Shown one piece after another: positions 12,850 through 27,800 of a stretch of 64,000 bases of DNA. The DNA is taken from assembly GCA_014526335.1 (NCBI GenBank), contig JACTAT010000021.1, positions 1,049,299 through 1,113,298 on the forward strand. The letters are read 5' to 3'. Source of the stretch: Chrysaora quinquecirrha. Taxonomy: Eukaryota > Cnidaria > Scyphozoa > Semaeostomeae > Pelagiidae. Position numbers and translations under genes: made by a program. Position 1 is the stretch's first letter, and each line of letters opens with the position of its first letter. The notes under the pieces were generated by a model. That model saw only the letters and a program-made list of their open reading frames with translations. It was not told the DNA's origin and did not search any database.

Positions 12850-15800
12850 TGACTGACTGACTGACTGACTGACTGACTGACTGACTGACTGACTGACTGA
12901 CTGACTGACTGACTGACTGACTGACTGACTGACTGACTGACTGACTGACTGACTGGCTGACTGGCTGACTGACTTACTGACTGACTGACTGACTAACTGA
13001 CTGACTGACTGACTCATAACTCACTAGGTGAATAACTGAAGAACTAGCAAAAGACCTAAGTACATAACTAGTTTACTAACTAAAGAACTAAAGAGCTAAC
13101 AAAATAACTAACTTGATAGGATCAAACAGCATGTTCCACCCTGAATATTCTATTTTGATGTTAATGTACCAGTTGTTGGAAAGAACTTTGTTAGTTATAT
13201 ATTTTGATTTGATAATTTTCTTTTAAGGTTAGAATTGATGCACTGTCGTTGATTTGCGAATCAAACAAATCTACAGAATCATTCAATAACCAAGATTTTG
13301 AACTTTTAAAATTTTTTATTCCTCTCAATATGACCAACCAAAATCCATTATTCAGAAATCAGTTTGTATGTAGTCTGAAGAAGGCTTTCTGTAGAATGAC
13401 TGAACGATCAAAGACCATTTTGAAACGAAATCATGACCTGAAGACATCGAAAGTTAGAAATGACAGAGAAATGAACAATGAGACAATTGAGAAGGGCCTA
13501 AATGAAATTTCAATCTACGATAACTTCGCTCGCTGGTTGCTTAAATTTCTCCTGGACTGTTTACATCCTGGCTCGTCGTTTCCCCGCATAAACACAGCTT
13601 TAGAAATTATCCTAATCTTCCTAAAAATCCTCCATTCCTCAAAAGATTCCCAGACTTGCTTCACTAATTTGTTATCAACAAAAGATGTCTTCACGAAACT
13701 TGGAATAAGAACCCTGATTGGCTGTTTCCATGACAGCTTTGACACGAACCGCATCCTTGCCAATGAGATACTTAGTTTGGTGCCACGTGACTTATTCACG
13801 TTTGATGAAGATGAGATACTTTGCATGGTGAAAGAAACATTGTCAATGGCGAAGAGTTACCAGGCTGACGACACAAACACAGCACCGTATTTTATAAAGC
13901 TGTTTACAAGTGAAAACTTGGCGGAAATGGTAGAAAATGCATTGATTAATGGTTTTGTTGAATGCAAAGAGTTAGACAAGGATTTGGGTTGTAGATATAC
14001 TATACAACTTATGATTGGGACCGTGTTGCTTAGAATGTTGCAGGAACAAATACAAATAGCAGAAAGAAATCTTCTCGACGCCGCCGTGAATGCCCCGTTG
14101 CATGGGACCTTGTATTGCTTGCGTCAATTACTTTCAACAGTAGTGCTAAAATCTGCGAAGAACCATAAAAGTTGGAAAACATTTGTAAACAATTTAATTG
14201 AAATGTGTTTCAGAGTTAGCCACATTACAGGACCCATTGTTAGCAGTAATGCACCTGAAGGTCACGTGATAACAGAATCCTCTGACCATAACGTCCTGGC
14301 ATCGCATGTGGTTGATGACCTGAGTAGTAATTCAACTCAATCAGCGAAAAGTAAAGTCGAGACGCAGGCGTATAGGTCGCAGTTGCTTCTGTCGTGTTGC
14401 TGGCGGTCAATGAAAGAACTTGTTTTGATTTTGGGCGAAATCGCATCAAATGCTCCTATCTACGAGACGACTTTGCCGGAAGATAATCTCCAAAACGCAA
14501 CAAGAAATATCGCAGTCTCAAACGAAGACATATCCCAGCCTCTCTCTGATCTAAGCATCAAAGACGCAAACGAGGCTAGCCTCGATGATTCTTCAGGCTT
14601 ACTTACGCCAAATACGGTCATCAGAATCGGGGATTTGTTTATAAATATATTGTTATCATCACGTCATATTGGCGCTTTTGAGCTCGCTTATCCTGGCTTT
14701 GTGAAAGTTTGCTCAATCTTATGGAAAAGTGAAATCTCACATCTGAAAGTATTACCCAGCAAGTGGATTGAAGATCTTTTGTCTGACTTACAATCTTGCA
14801 AATCGGCGAAAACATTTTGTGCGACGAGAAGAAGCGCTGGGATTCCATTTTACATCAGCGTAAGTTTATTTAATGTCGACTTTTCACCATACTGTACGAT
14901 CAATCTATGAGGCCCCATTAGGGTATAAGGGACATTGGATATCTCCAGAAATTATCAAACGGATAAGGGATAATTCTGGACAAAATAAGGGTTTAAGGGA
15001 TATTTTTTATGAGATTTTGGGATAAAACGGAGAAAATTTACAGGAGATAAGAGACATGTTTGACGAGAACAATTGTGTGAGGATACAGGATATTCTAACC
15101 CTTCCTTTCGGGGCCTCATCTATATTGAAGCCCCATTTTTAAGGAATCCATGAAAACATTCTCTAAAGAGACAGCCTGAGACCCCGTTTAAACGAGAGAT
15201 AAAGAAACGGGTCCATACGTTTTGGGTACGATATTTGTACGATTTCATTGCGTTTACAAGGGAACGCATCGAGACCGGATCCAAAGGAATCCGCTTTTCT
15301 AGCGTACCAAAAAAGATACGATCCCGTTCTTTAAAAGAAATTGATCCATGCTTACCTGTGCAAACGAAAAGCCTATCTTGACTTTGTGGGAAAGGTTCTA
15401 CTCAGATTTGTTCCTGTGCGGACGGGTCTAAGTTTACCAAAGTATCCCTAAGTATCGCTTTTGACTTAAAGCGAAACGACAATACGGATAGCTTCCGTAG
15501 TATTCTATCTCGTAATTATAGCTTTAGAGTTACTTAAAATAATAATTGAACCAGATTTAAAGAATACGTGTTGAAAAGAATTTTATATTAATAAGCAGAA
15601 CAAATCTTTTATTTTAGGCCATTTCCAGCACTGAGCCGGGTATTTCAAGAAGAAAGACTTTCAAGAAAGTCATGGAAGGTAGGTTTCCAGCAATTTTTGA
15701 TATTCATTAATAATGATATCGTTCAAAAAATATTTGACTCATATTGGAGCTCATGTAATAAGTCTAAGTACATTTTTTGAGCTACATTTACACGCTTTTT

Positions 15801-18800
15801 TTATAAAGAACCTAGCTCAAGGCCTAGTTCTTAAAGTTCCTTATTTTTGGACTTCTTTTGAGACGATTGTAGTCCCAAAAGTTCCTTAATAGTTCCTTAA
15901 TTTTAACTGCATGTTCAGTTTCATGACTACTATACAGAAACACTTAGATGTGAGCAAAGCTCGAGACTACTCACGGAAACATTTGATACACCCGTAACGT
16001 ACAATTTATGTGATCTTGGACTGCAAATGAAAGGAACCGGCATTGTAATTCTTGATTGTTTGCATTGATAAAACTATTCAACAATAAAAAGTTCGTTAAT
16101 GATTTTCTCTTTAGTAGTATAAGCTCTTTAAATTTTCAGGCCTTTTTCATGTAGGTTCCTTATAAAGTGGTTCCTTATAAAAAAAGCGTGTACCTTTCAA
16201 TAGTATTTATTCTGTTTTTTTTTTCGTTCAACAGTTTTGATTGAGATCTGCCAGGACACAGCATTCTTTAAAGAAAGTTCTGATAATGAAATAGAAAAGA
16301 CGAAAAAGGTAAATTAGTTGGAAGAACTTATGAGCTTCTTTAACAGGGGAAAATTTTGCAAGGACAAATCCTACCTCATCCCCAGGCCCCAAATCGAGTT
16401 TCCTCGAATCTCAACCGTCAAATCGATTTTGGCCCTGGTACCGGCCACAAAATATGCCAAAATACTGGCAAATTTGGCCTAAGCATCAAACCAAGATGTA
16501 GATTCCGAAAGAAGATGTTTTTAGAAAGGAAGTGCAAAGAGCTTCATCGATAACTGTCAACCAAGATACAATATCTAATGTAGCATCATCTTTTGGTTTT
16601 TATACGTGTTTTTGACATTGTTTTCGGCCTATTTTGGTGTGAAGTTGTGAAGAAACTGTGGCGTCACTTTAAAAATCTATTGTTTGAACAGCCAATCAAA
16701 TTGCGAATAGACAAGGCCGATACCAGGGTCGAATATGGACAACCTAATTTGTTTAAAATTTGTGCTTTTTTCTTATGCTTGTGTCATTAGTGAGGTCGAA
16801 GCTTTATTTGTCTTGGGCACAACCTGTATGCCCACGTCAGCTGTCTATCTCCCCTATCTTCCTCAGTTCCTAAGGTGCGATAACCTGCATAATTTACTTG
16901 CCTTGCTGTGTGGCGAATGTGGTTGGGACGTAGATTCGGATTAATCTTTTAAATCTCGTTTAATGCATAGGTAATAGGCCTAAATATCCTCCGCGCCATG
17001 TTCAAAGATACCAAATTTGGCGAGGACGTGTTCCCGTATGTTAGCGACGGATTCATTATCTCTATAAATGGATTTTCTTCTGATATTTGGGCAGTAAGTT
17101 TATTCAGCTTTTTCTCTATATGAGCAATATAAACTTGTACAGAAAAATAGTAAATGGAACAACATTGTTGAAAATTTTTAATCTGATACCCTTTACAGTA
17201 TAACTAAAACTGTTCGCCGTCAACCCCAATACGACCATGCTCTTTTTATCTTACATAGGCGAGGGGGGCGAGGGGGTTGTTTGTTTCACCCCTTTCTAAA
17301 ATTGTCTCCCAATTCAAATAGAGCAATGAAACTTGCCACAGGCATTGACAAGTGTATTACAAGTAATGTGGATAAATTGGGCATCTCCCACTTGTATTAT
17401 GACGTCATAATCTTACCTTCCATAATATCATTAAAAATCCGTTACTAGTAACTATTTTATATTCAGTATTCTGACAAGATTTTTTGGTATGAGTAGGCAA
17501 TTATACGTATATGGTTTTGGCATGATCGCATTCCAAATAAGGCGATGTCCCGTGACCTATTGTTATGTTTTTGGGAATTTTATGGAGAGTTTTGTAGCTA
17601 ATAGATATATGCAATATGTCAGCGAGTTTGGAAGCTTATACCCATGAGGCAACAGAACAGTTACATAAAACCTCACCCCCCCAAGGCAAATACGAAACTT
17701 TTTCGATTATAAATGATCTGTGTTTCTGCTTTAACTCAGATTATGTGTTATTCCTACAAACTCTTCTTATAGATAAGAAATTCCTGCACACTGTTATTTA
17801 GTGCCTTGATGTCGAGAGTCTTTGGATTGAAGAAGACAGTGTAAGTTATGAATAACAATATTATGCTTTCTGTTAGGATGCCTATGAAGCTGGAAGTTTA
17901 GAAGTACTTTCAGCAAAAAAAAATACACAGAAGATTGGCCGAGGTCAAACCCGACACTTCTTTTTTGCCAAAGTTGTAATAATTTTCGAACCTATGGTCT
18001 TTGCTAGTGAGGGTGGGACACTTCGTATTTCTTTCGAAATCATCGCTGTTAAGACGCATATTCCCTCCCTCGTCTCAGTGTTGGCGGAATTGATGTTGCT
18101 ATGTCAGCTGCCCCAAGATTGAATCTGGGGGAGGGTGATTTAATATTAAAAAATATATTGTATAATGGGATGAACTTTCTTATAACGCAGTGTCCCCAAT
18201 ATTTTTGGCGAGGATCTTAGCACTAAGGGAATGGTCCTTATTTGCACAGCCTAGAAACCAATCTCAGGGCTTATCAGTGCAGCCAGACTGTGAGGACCAT
18301 AGCTCAACGTTAGACGTCATGCATCAGGCTGTCTTCGGCATCAGGCTACGTCAGGATGTAGCAAATAAGAACGATAATGATGATGATGACGATATTGATG
18401 ATGATGATGATGATGATAAAAATGATGATGAAATGGCGATGACGACGACGATGATGATAATTATGATGATGACGATGATGATGATGATGATGATGATGAT
18501 GAAATAAATAAATAAAGATAGAAAGTCCATGTGTCTATAAGTATCAACATGAATAAGAAACTCTGAATGTACAATAAAGAGGTTTGTTATTTCTTTTAGG
18601 ATGAGTGGAACAGAATTTTTCTCACGGTTCTCACCGTTATATCAATTCTTAGTCAATGAAATGAAGAGAATTTCTGGTGAATCTAGCAGAGAAGGTATTC
18701 TGTGATTTGATAATCTTATTTCTTTAAATTATGTTGACATGATTATGATGATGATGATGATGATGAAGTTGGAAATGAAAATGAAGATGAAGATGAAAAT

Positions 18801-21800
18801 GAAGAATGTTGATAATGATGATTATGATTACAGTGATGATGATGATCTTGATGATGATGATGATGATGATGACAAGGATGATTACGATGATTATGATAAT
18901 GATAATCAGGAAGACGATGACAGTGGTGATGATTCATTTTGAAATTTGCAGCATTTAAGATTTCTTATTTTTGTTTTAGAAACCAGTTGCAATTACATCC
19001 AAGTGTATTTCCAGTTTTGTATTTACTTTCTCATTTGTATCCTTCGTCACTGGATGGTAATTCGTCAGACATGAATCTTTCCTCGTTCATACCCTTCATA
19101 AACAGGTACATTTATTTTCGCATCATTTTATCTCATCTGTGCATAATTTCCAAATTTATGTAAACCTGCTTTACGTCTAATACCCCATAATTACTTCTGT
19201 AGAAGCCCTGGTTTTTGCACTTTTAAAGCTGCGGCTACACATGGCACAGCCTGTAGCCGGTTTCTTTTGCATTGGCGAAGCAACAGATTGTATTATTATC
19301 GTGCGTTTTCCTGGAAATTTTGTAGGACTTATTCTTCTTACCATAACAGATGATGGTTGCAGAACTTCTGTCGCTTAAAAACAATAGAAATGAGTAGTGT
19401 ACCAAAGTTCGAGTCCCCCTAGCAAATACACCTTTGCAAGGCCCCCAAGATGTTACTATTGATCTTTTCTTTTCCTGTGCAGTTTCCTAAAATTATATCG
19501 TTCATACGCGCTGATTTTTATTTGATTGCATATTATTCTTGTTTTAGTTGCAGCGACAGCAATGTTTACAAAATCCGTGCAATGGCTGCTGATGCATTAG
19601 CATCACTCGTAACACCAAGCAAACTGACTGAGATTTTGAATGAAATCATTGACAGCATGCTGAGCTTGCAATCAGGGTAGGCTTCATTTATTTCGTCTCT
19701 GACTTTTTTTCGTCTGTATACTTGAGAGCAGCGTAGCGTATTGGTTAGCACTTGCGCCGTTTGGGCTCAAGGTCCGTGGTTCAAATCCAGGCTAGGGAGC
19801 ACAAAAAACGTTGCTCTCTCTTACACCGCCCCAAGGTGGAAAATTGGTACTTTAGTGATGAAGGCCTAAAAACCCTCGCAGCGCCGACTGGCTGCACGCG
19901 AGTTGATATATACCCCCCCCCCCCAGGGACAGGGAGTATAGCAAAAATATGAAAATAAAGGCGTCAGCTAAGAGGGTAAATAGTTGTAAGGCGCTTTGAT
20001 ATATATGCAGTTATGGATAAAGACGCTACATAACTGCCATAAACTTCACTTTTATGTTCTGTAAGACACACCGCTCATGAACTTCCATCGATGAACAAAT
20101 TCTGACTTTTAACAACTAATAGTTAGTCTGGAAAGGAAAGAAAACCTCGACAAAAAAGCCTGCTTTCTAAGCTTTTCCGTAATAATCTTGATGTTTAACC
20201 GCACTAGTTAGTTATAAACTTAGAACGGCTACTACTGATTAGAACAAATGCCTCATTTTAAGGGGGGCGCTTATAAGAAATGGGCGTTTAAATTAGGGGG
20301 TGTTTTTAACATAATTCAATTTTTAGAGGGGGTGTTCGTTCGAGATAGGGTTTAAATTTTATTTAAGAAAATCTGTCACCATGAAGATTTTGACTTAGGA
20401 CATAATTTTTGTTATCCCTGATGTTTCCTGACATGATATTTTTGTCGAATTCTACTCATATTCCTCAATTTTTTCCCAGTGAGCCACTCAACAACAACCG
20501 GTTAAATGGATGTTTAATGAAGGCAAGTATAGTTTTAGTAATAGCTGTATTCAGTCTATTTGTATCTTTGTTTGAACTTTGTTTGTCAAACATCTGTAAT
20601 TGTCTAGTCAAAATGTTTGACAGTTTGTCCATGTAGCAAAACATTGCTACATGGTGATGTGGCCGTGTGGTCAAGGCGTTCGGCTCACGATCTTAAGGTC
20701 GTTGAATCGACTCTCATCGGGACTACTTTCCACAAGCCTACAGTCAACTCAACTGTCCATCCTTTTGAGATTGGTAAATGAGTACCGAAGGTATTCGTTC
20801 TAGAGTATCAGTCTGGGGGCACAAGCTGCAAGTCCACATCAGCTGTATAGCTGCCAGAACCCCTGACCTGCGTTAACAAATAAAGATTGCTTGCTTGCTT
20901 GCTTGCTACTTGTCAAGCAAAGTCAGGTGACGAAACGATCAAACATTGTTTGTCAAACATCTGAACTTTGGTTGTCAAACAAATTGTTTGACAGTTTGGC
21001 CATGCTCTCTTTAGTATATCAGTAAAAAATTTGAGTTTCATGTGTGACAATTCGCCTTTTCAGATCAAAGCATTACTCAGAGGAAAGTCTACAAACACAG
21101 CAGTTTCCTCATCTCTGCGAGAGGAGATCATCAAAGGACCTCTGGTCAAACTGAGTCAGTTAATTTGGATTCTTGATAGGTAACCTCTTCGTAAGATGAC
21201 GAATAATAACTTATCTAATGATTTGTTTAAGTTTAGTGAGCTTTTTAGACTTGATCTACAGTAGTTCAGAAAAAAGAAATTTTTTTGGGGGGTGGGGGCT
21301 GAATCAATAGGAACAATAGAAAGGCATCTAAGTTATATCCAAAACAATAGAATTCTGCTTCAGCTTCCCCCAACCTCCAGCCCCATAGGCCGCTTCGGCC
21401 TGATCTATTTATGGATGTTCTGCAGATATATTTTGTTAATGCGTGACATTATTAAGAACCTGCCTCATTGTCATTCTAGGAATCATCTTTGCAGTCTAAA
21501 TAAAGCACTATTACTTGAAATCATTAAAGAAAATGTTATTGGAATAACTAGTGAAGGTTAGTATAATTTTATAAGATTATTTTGACCCTTGTTATTCAAC
21601 AGTAGCCTGTGCTTACGACAAAAACAGCAACAGCCCTACTGATCTATGCTCACAGTAGCAATAAAATGCAAAATGGTTTAGAATCAAGTAGTTCAACTCA
21701 ATAGCGATAAGCTCCACTCATGTAATAGGTCTAGCCAGTACTTCCGTCTCGTTTTCCACCCGTTTTCCAACGTTCAACCACTTTTTCGTGTTATTGTCAA

Positions 21801-24800
21801 GCCAGGTTGAAATGCGTATATTGTTAGGCCCTGGCCAAACAATCAAACATTGCTTGTAAAACATTTGAAATTTGTTTGTGAAGCAGTAATATCATACCGT
21901 TTGTCCTCGTCGCCAAACTTCGTCCAGCAATTTTCTTGCATCAAGCAGTAAATGTATGCAATTTTATCAAAAACTATTTGCAGCACAATCGGCTTATTTT
22001 TTACCGGGCAAAACGTTCAAACATTACTTGATAAGCGAATTTCAAATGTTTTACAAACAATGAACAATGTTTTATCGTTTGGTCGGAGCCTTATCGTTAT
22101 CAAAAGATATGATGACAGCTTGGTAGAATTTTCTCTGTAAATTAACCATCGAAACAGGTAACTCCCTGGAAAAACATCATTTCATAATGCTCATTGGTGT
22201 GTAAATTTTGCCATCCGGGGGTTAACACCTTTGAGTTCAATTTTCATTCATGTTCTCGCTACTTTCTTTTTAGAAGAAAACAATTTATCTCAGCACCACA
22301 TAGCCTCTTTATCGACTTTAAAAACTCAGTGTCTGGCCTGTTGCCTACAAGAGCTCGGTGTAACCTCGCATCCAAGTCACCTTCCTGGTGACGAGGCCGG
22401 TGAATTTCAGCTAAAGATGATTGGAAATGATCTCTTCCGAAAGCAATGCATTATGGTTGTGAAAAATTTCCTAGATAATCCAGATCACTTGTCTGTACTT
22501 GGAGGATGTCTGTCTTCGAAATTGCAGCCTGTGCCTCTCTTGCAGTTACTCGAAAACGAGGATCATGACATGCATTTGTCTTTGCTTTCATTGCTGGAGA
22601 GCAGTGATTGTCTGTTATCTCAAAACGAGGCTGCTTTCCAAATATTGCAGAGGAGGCTGTTAGAGGAAAATGATGTTGACTGCGCAGCCGGGGTGAGTTT
22701 TTATTAAATTTTAATCATTCCACCGATTTGTTCTTATTGCGACGAGAATGACTTGTTCTTAATAATCGAAATGACATTTTTGACGGTTCTGCCTAGCAAA
22801 TTTCATGAAATGAAAACGTATCTTGTATCCTACCAGTAAATTTTTTTGTACGATTTATGATTTTGTTTAGGACATAGAATCAAAAGTTAAAGATTTTAAT
22901 GAAGGGACATAGATTAGCCACAAACCCGATCAGCTTGGAAGTAACAGGCTGAAACTTGCTGAACTAGTCCACCGAACAAAGCTGGTTTCGTTAGCGTTAC
23001 GTTAGGGTCGACGTAGACTAGACTCACTAAAAAGGTCATAGATTTGCTGCCAGCCCCAAACACAACACACCCCGCTCATGTTATGAGCTCTTACATTACT
23101 CATAGCTCATACACAGTTTGAGCTGCCGCCGTTAACAACAACAACACTTCTGATTTTGCAATCTTTTTGAATGAATTGAATTGAGGCGAAGGCAGAAAAA
23201 CTACGAATTGTGTAATAAGTCTGTACGACTTGTGTAATAAGTCTAGGTTCGTCATCTCGTTCGTTCTACTACTTCTGAGGTCCTAGTGACTGGCACTAAA
23301 AACATCATTTCACCTTCGCCTTCAGTAGTAGTATCATAGTCAATGATAATATTCTACATCATTTTTTTCTTTGTTCCTATTTAGATCTGCCGTGTGCTTT
23401 CCAAACAAGCTGACAAGATTAAATTCCATGGATATTTGCAAAAGATGAAATATATTCCTGTGAAGAGGTACACTTTCCATATTTATTTAATTCTTTTACT
23501 TAAAAAGGTTTTGATTTCACATAGTCTGAGAAATTGAATGTTTTAATACTGATGTCATTATATGTGCATTATGGTCAATTCATTTCAGCAGTTAGACATT
23601 CCCCCCTATACACGCAGTTTTTTTATAAGCAACTTCGCTTGGCTCTAGTTCAAAAAGTTGCTTATTTTTGGACCTTTTAGTAGCAAAAGTTGCTTAGTAG
23701 TTGCTTAATTTAAACTGAACCTTTTTGCCCTAAGAATATTATAGAGGCTAGAAAAGCAGCAAAATCTAACGTTGCACATAAAAGGGAATGACTGGAATCA
23801 TTTTTCCCTGGTCCCTACTGATATTGTTATTGGAGACTTTGCATTGAAAGTTAAACGGAAACCCCTCAATAAAATGCCTCACTTAACGAGAAGCACTCCG
23901 TTGATGTGCGAGTTTTGACGACAAAAGAATGGAAATAGCTTCTATGTTGATCAATCCTTGATTGCTTGCAGTGATATGAATTATCAAAAATTTGAAAAGT
24001 TGCTAAGGTTTTTGTGCTGTAGTACAAAACGTTGCTTAAACTTTCAGGCCTTCTACATCTTGGTTGCTTATAAGCAGTTGCTTATAAAAAAACTGCGTGT
24101 AAATGTATCATTTCTTGGTGTTTATTATATGGTATCCGTATCCTTTAGGCTGTTTATTTTACATAGGAAATTTTTATATTTAAGATTTGGCATCTTTTGA
24201 AGACCAAATTTTGCAAAAGTTTCAAGAGGTAAGCTGTTGTAATGCTTCTACTCTTGAGTAAGGAATAATCGTCCCCCGCTTTTTTAATTTTTCCTGAATT
24301 TCATCACAATTTATACTCAGATGTCGATCGAAATACACCAGTCAGAAAGTGAAGCCGAATTCGCATTGTGCTTTGAACACCAATCAGCTTGCAGGATACA
24401 GCGGGAAGATCAATAGGATTAACTGAAGAGTCCAAGTTAGAACATGAACTCTTTCTGTTTACACAGAACCGGCCGTTTGGTTTTGATGTAGACAGATTCC
24501 AAAACCCCTAAATGAAACAAAGATCTTGTAATTTTCTTGTAATCTTGTAATTGTAATTTTCTGCAAAGCAAAGAAGCTCCTCCAAAGAACTTTCATCTGC
24601 AACCTTCCTTGCCAAAATATGGAAAACAGGCGTGTCTTGGGTGTGGCGTAAAAGTTCTCTTTTAATGGACCTACTTCCGGTCAGTGGTCATGTATATTAC
24701 CTGACTCTGCGGGCTGGTTACATCTTTTTCGTGTCATTAATAAGATTTTACTAATGTCTGTTTTCCAGAGACATTGTTCGCACATCACTCCTGCGTTTCT

Positions 24801-27800
24801 GTGTCGTTTTCATTTCGCATTTCACTCAGCAAATTAGCATCCTTGAGGTAAGTAGGCATTCCCTTCTTTCACGAAGATATGCCAGGCTGACCTGTTCTTG
24901 TATTTACTTGGAAAACGTCAACCCATTTAAGGCGGGGTCCCTGTACTCGATCAGCGAGATTTCGGCAAACTGGGCAAGCCCTGTAGCCCGGTTTACATAT
25001 AAACGCAGACCCATGCTTAAAAACCTTCAACCAGATTCTTCAGATATGGGATGAAGGTAAGGAATGTCCTAAACGGGCAAGCCCGCCTCGTAAAAACTGA
25101 CCAGCCCGCCTCGTAAAACCAGGCCCAAAATTTGGCACTAGTAAAACACTAGTATAGATTTGTCCACAAGTGGCATACGGCAATATATGGGATTCGAATT
25201 TGGACTGCATGATCAGAGAGCCAACGATGTTTCAACTGAGCTAAAGAGCCGATGGCATTGTCGAGAAACTCTCCAAGTCATACAGCCCAAGGCTCTCCTC
25301 CAGTTTAGCTTCGCATTTCGGCTATATTGAGCCTTCTTCAGCACCATACATATTTCTATATATTATTCATTAATCGCAACCACTAGTTACATCTCCGTAT
25401 TAAGGGGCAGAGTTTTCTTTTCAGACGTTTGATGATCATCAAAGAACAATGTTGCGCTGCCTGGAAGAAATCTTTACTTTTATGATGGATTCATGCAAGC
25501 CAGAAGAAACTTTCTCCAGCAGAATAGTTGCTGCTGAAATTATTGCAAGTGAAGAATATTTAGAAATAGTGAAATCTGTTAAAGACAGTTTGTCTCCTCT
25601 AAGTAAGTGAAGTTTTCGTTGTTTTGTTGTGAATAATATAAGATTTCGCTGAGAGAAGAGCTTGAGATAGAGACGGGCTTCCTATATGTAAGTGCAATTT
25701 CGATAGACAGAAGATCTTGAGATTGTCGTTTTAAATAGGGCAGAGAGAGAAAGAGAGGGAAATTATACTTCTCTACAAGGAAGGATGTTTCACTGAATGA
25801 AGAGAAGAAAGAGATTTGGGTTGTCAGAGGGGCTTCTTGGCAAGTGAATGAGAGAGGATATTTGTACAGAGAATAGATTTGCAGAAAAAGGTTTGAATTG
25901 CGATGAACAGCGGAAACATTTTCAGGCATACTTAAAAGCTTTTTTCATCTGACACTCCTCAGAGTATGAACGTCTAGAGAAAGGTTTCAACATGAAAATT
26001 AAAGGCTAAGAGACGGGCTGGCAGTAGAGATAGCTGTTTAGAAATCAGTAACTTCAAAAGTGCGATGCCTACCGAGACGAGAGTTGCTTTATATTTATTT
26101 ATTTTTACAAAGTATTACGCGGTAAAGAGCGTTGTTTTACCCAGCCACCCTGTTTTTGGGAAGATTGCCCAGAGACTACGTGCCAAATAATTAGGAGTAT
26201 CTCCACAAGTGGCATTTTCCACCCCACCCCGTGCTTTTCAGGATCCTCCGCTTATTAATTTCTCAGATTTTCAATGTAAGTTAGATTTTTCTTGTCGAGA
26301 AGAACCCGTTCACAACCTTATTCTTTTGATTTCTACATGATAATAGTATAACTCACGAGTCAAAATTCCCCAACCCCCTATTAATTAAGACCCCCGGTAA
26401 TTTAATTTTCAAAACCGTCTCACCCCCAGTTCATGAACCCCCCGTTTATTTAGTACTGTATAGCAACTCTTAATCTCCAGTAGTTAACCTTCTTGCACCG
26501 CATTTTCCGACCCTTATTTTGCATTCCTTCACCTCGATCGCGTTCAGACAGTGTTTAATATAGAGAGAATGAAATGACGACTTATTGTATTGCAGAGGAA
26601 AGTGCTTGACGATTTGGATGGCTTAATTTTGAATAGTCTTAAGACAAAGTAATTGCATGAAAAAGAGGTTATGGAAAGAATAACAGCACATATATTAATT
26701 TGAGTAGAAATGAGATGGTCCAACAATATTTATTTTGCAATAATTGTTTACTGATTCATAATGTTTAATTTTTTAGTCACTGTTGTTTTTGACTATTGGA
26801 GATGTGTTATCAATCTTCTGCAAGACGAAGAAGCAGATATTCGATCATTAATTGCGAGAAAAGTTTTCCCATTTATCAAAGAGTGCAACATCGAAGAAAC
26901 TCATGCGTTATTTTCAGGTTGAAACTTGCTTTGCATATTTATGAATAATTTATGGCCCCAAAATATTGGCCAAGCCTCTCTGTCCATTTCGTATGTTTTA
27001 GGCTGTGTTGTGCCTCCTTCAGTACCATGCATATTTATATATAATTGTCGTGTATGGCAAACACTAGGATAGATTTTTCCACAAGTGGCATACCATAATA
27101 GATGGAATTCGAACCTAGACTGCATGACTAGAGGGCCAATGATGTTTCCACTGAGCTATAGAGCTCAATGAAATCGCCGAGTAACTCTCCAAGTCATACA
27201 GTTCAAGGCTCTCCTCCCGTTTGACTTTTGTGTTTCGGATATGTTGTGCCTTCTTCAGCACCATACATATTTGTATTTATTTATTTATTTGTATTTATTT
27301 CCCATCTATTGTGGTATGCCAATTGTTGAAAAATCTATCCTCGTGTTCGCCATTTATGAACTATGAATATATAGAGTAACTTTTCATCACCAGTAGTTAA
27401 CCTATGATCACAAAATATTGGTCAAGCCTCTCCGTCCCTTTTGCTTTATGTTAGGATATCTTAAATCTTCTTCAGTATCAAACATATGTGTTGAATTCGT
27501 TATGAATTCCAAACACAATGGTGATTTTTCCACGAGTGGCATACCACTGTTAATGAGACTAATACCTGGACTATATGTTCAGAGCTAACGACAATTCAAT
27601 TGAGCTAAAAAGCCCACGAGCCCGATGAAATCGTCGAGGAACTCTCCAAGTCAAACAGTCCAAAGCTCTCCTCCCGTTTGACTTTTTGTGTTTCAGCCAC
27701 GTTGAGCCTTCTTCAGCACCATACATATTTATATTTGTCACGAATGAAGAACACTAGGATAGATTTTTCGACAAGTGGCATACCACACACAGTAGATGGT

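Noticed and set aside
12721..13017. 98-residue minus-strand ORF of Ser/Gln/Val repeats
   Set aside because: It is the translation of the TGAC/TGGC microsatellite; the similar ORF at 37397-37705 has the same origin.
24182..24228. Possible extra THADA exon before a GTAAGC donor
   Set aside because: It breaks phase, whereas joining 23467 directly to 24769 keeps phase and gives a smooth sequence (VKRDIVRTSLLRF).
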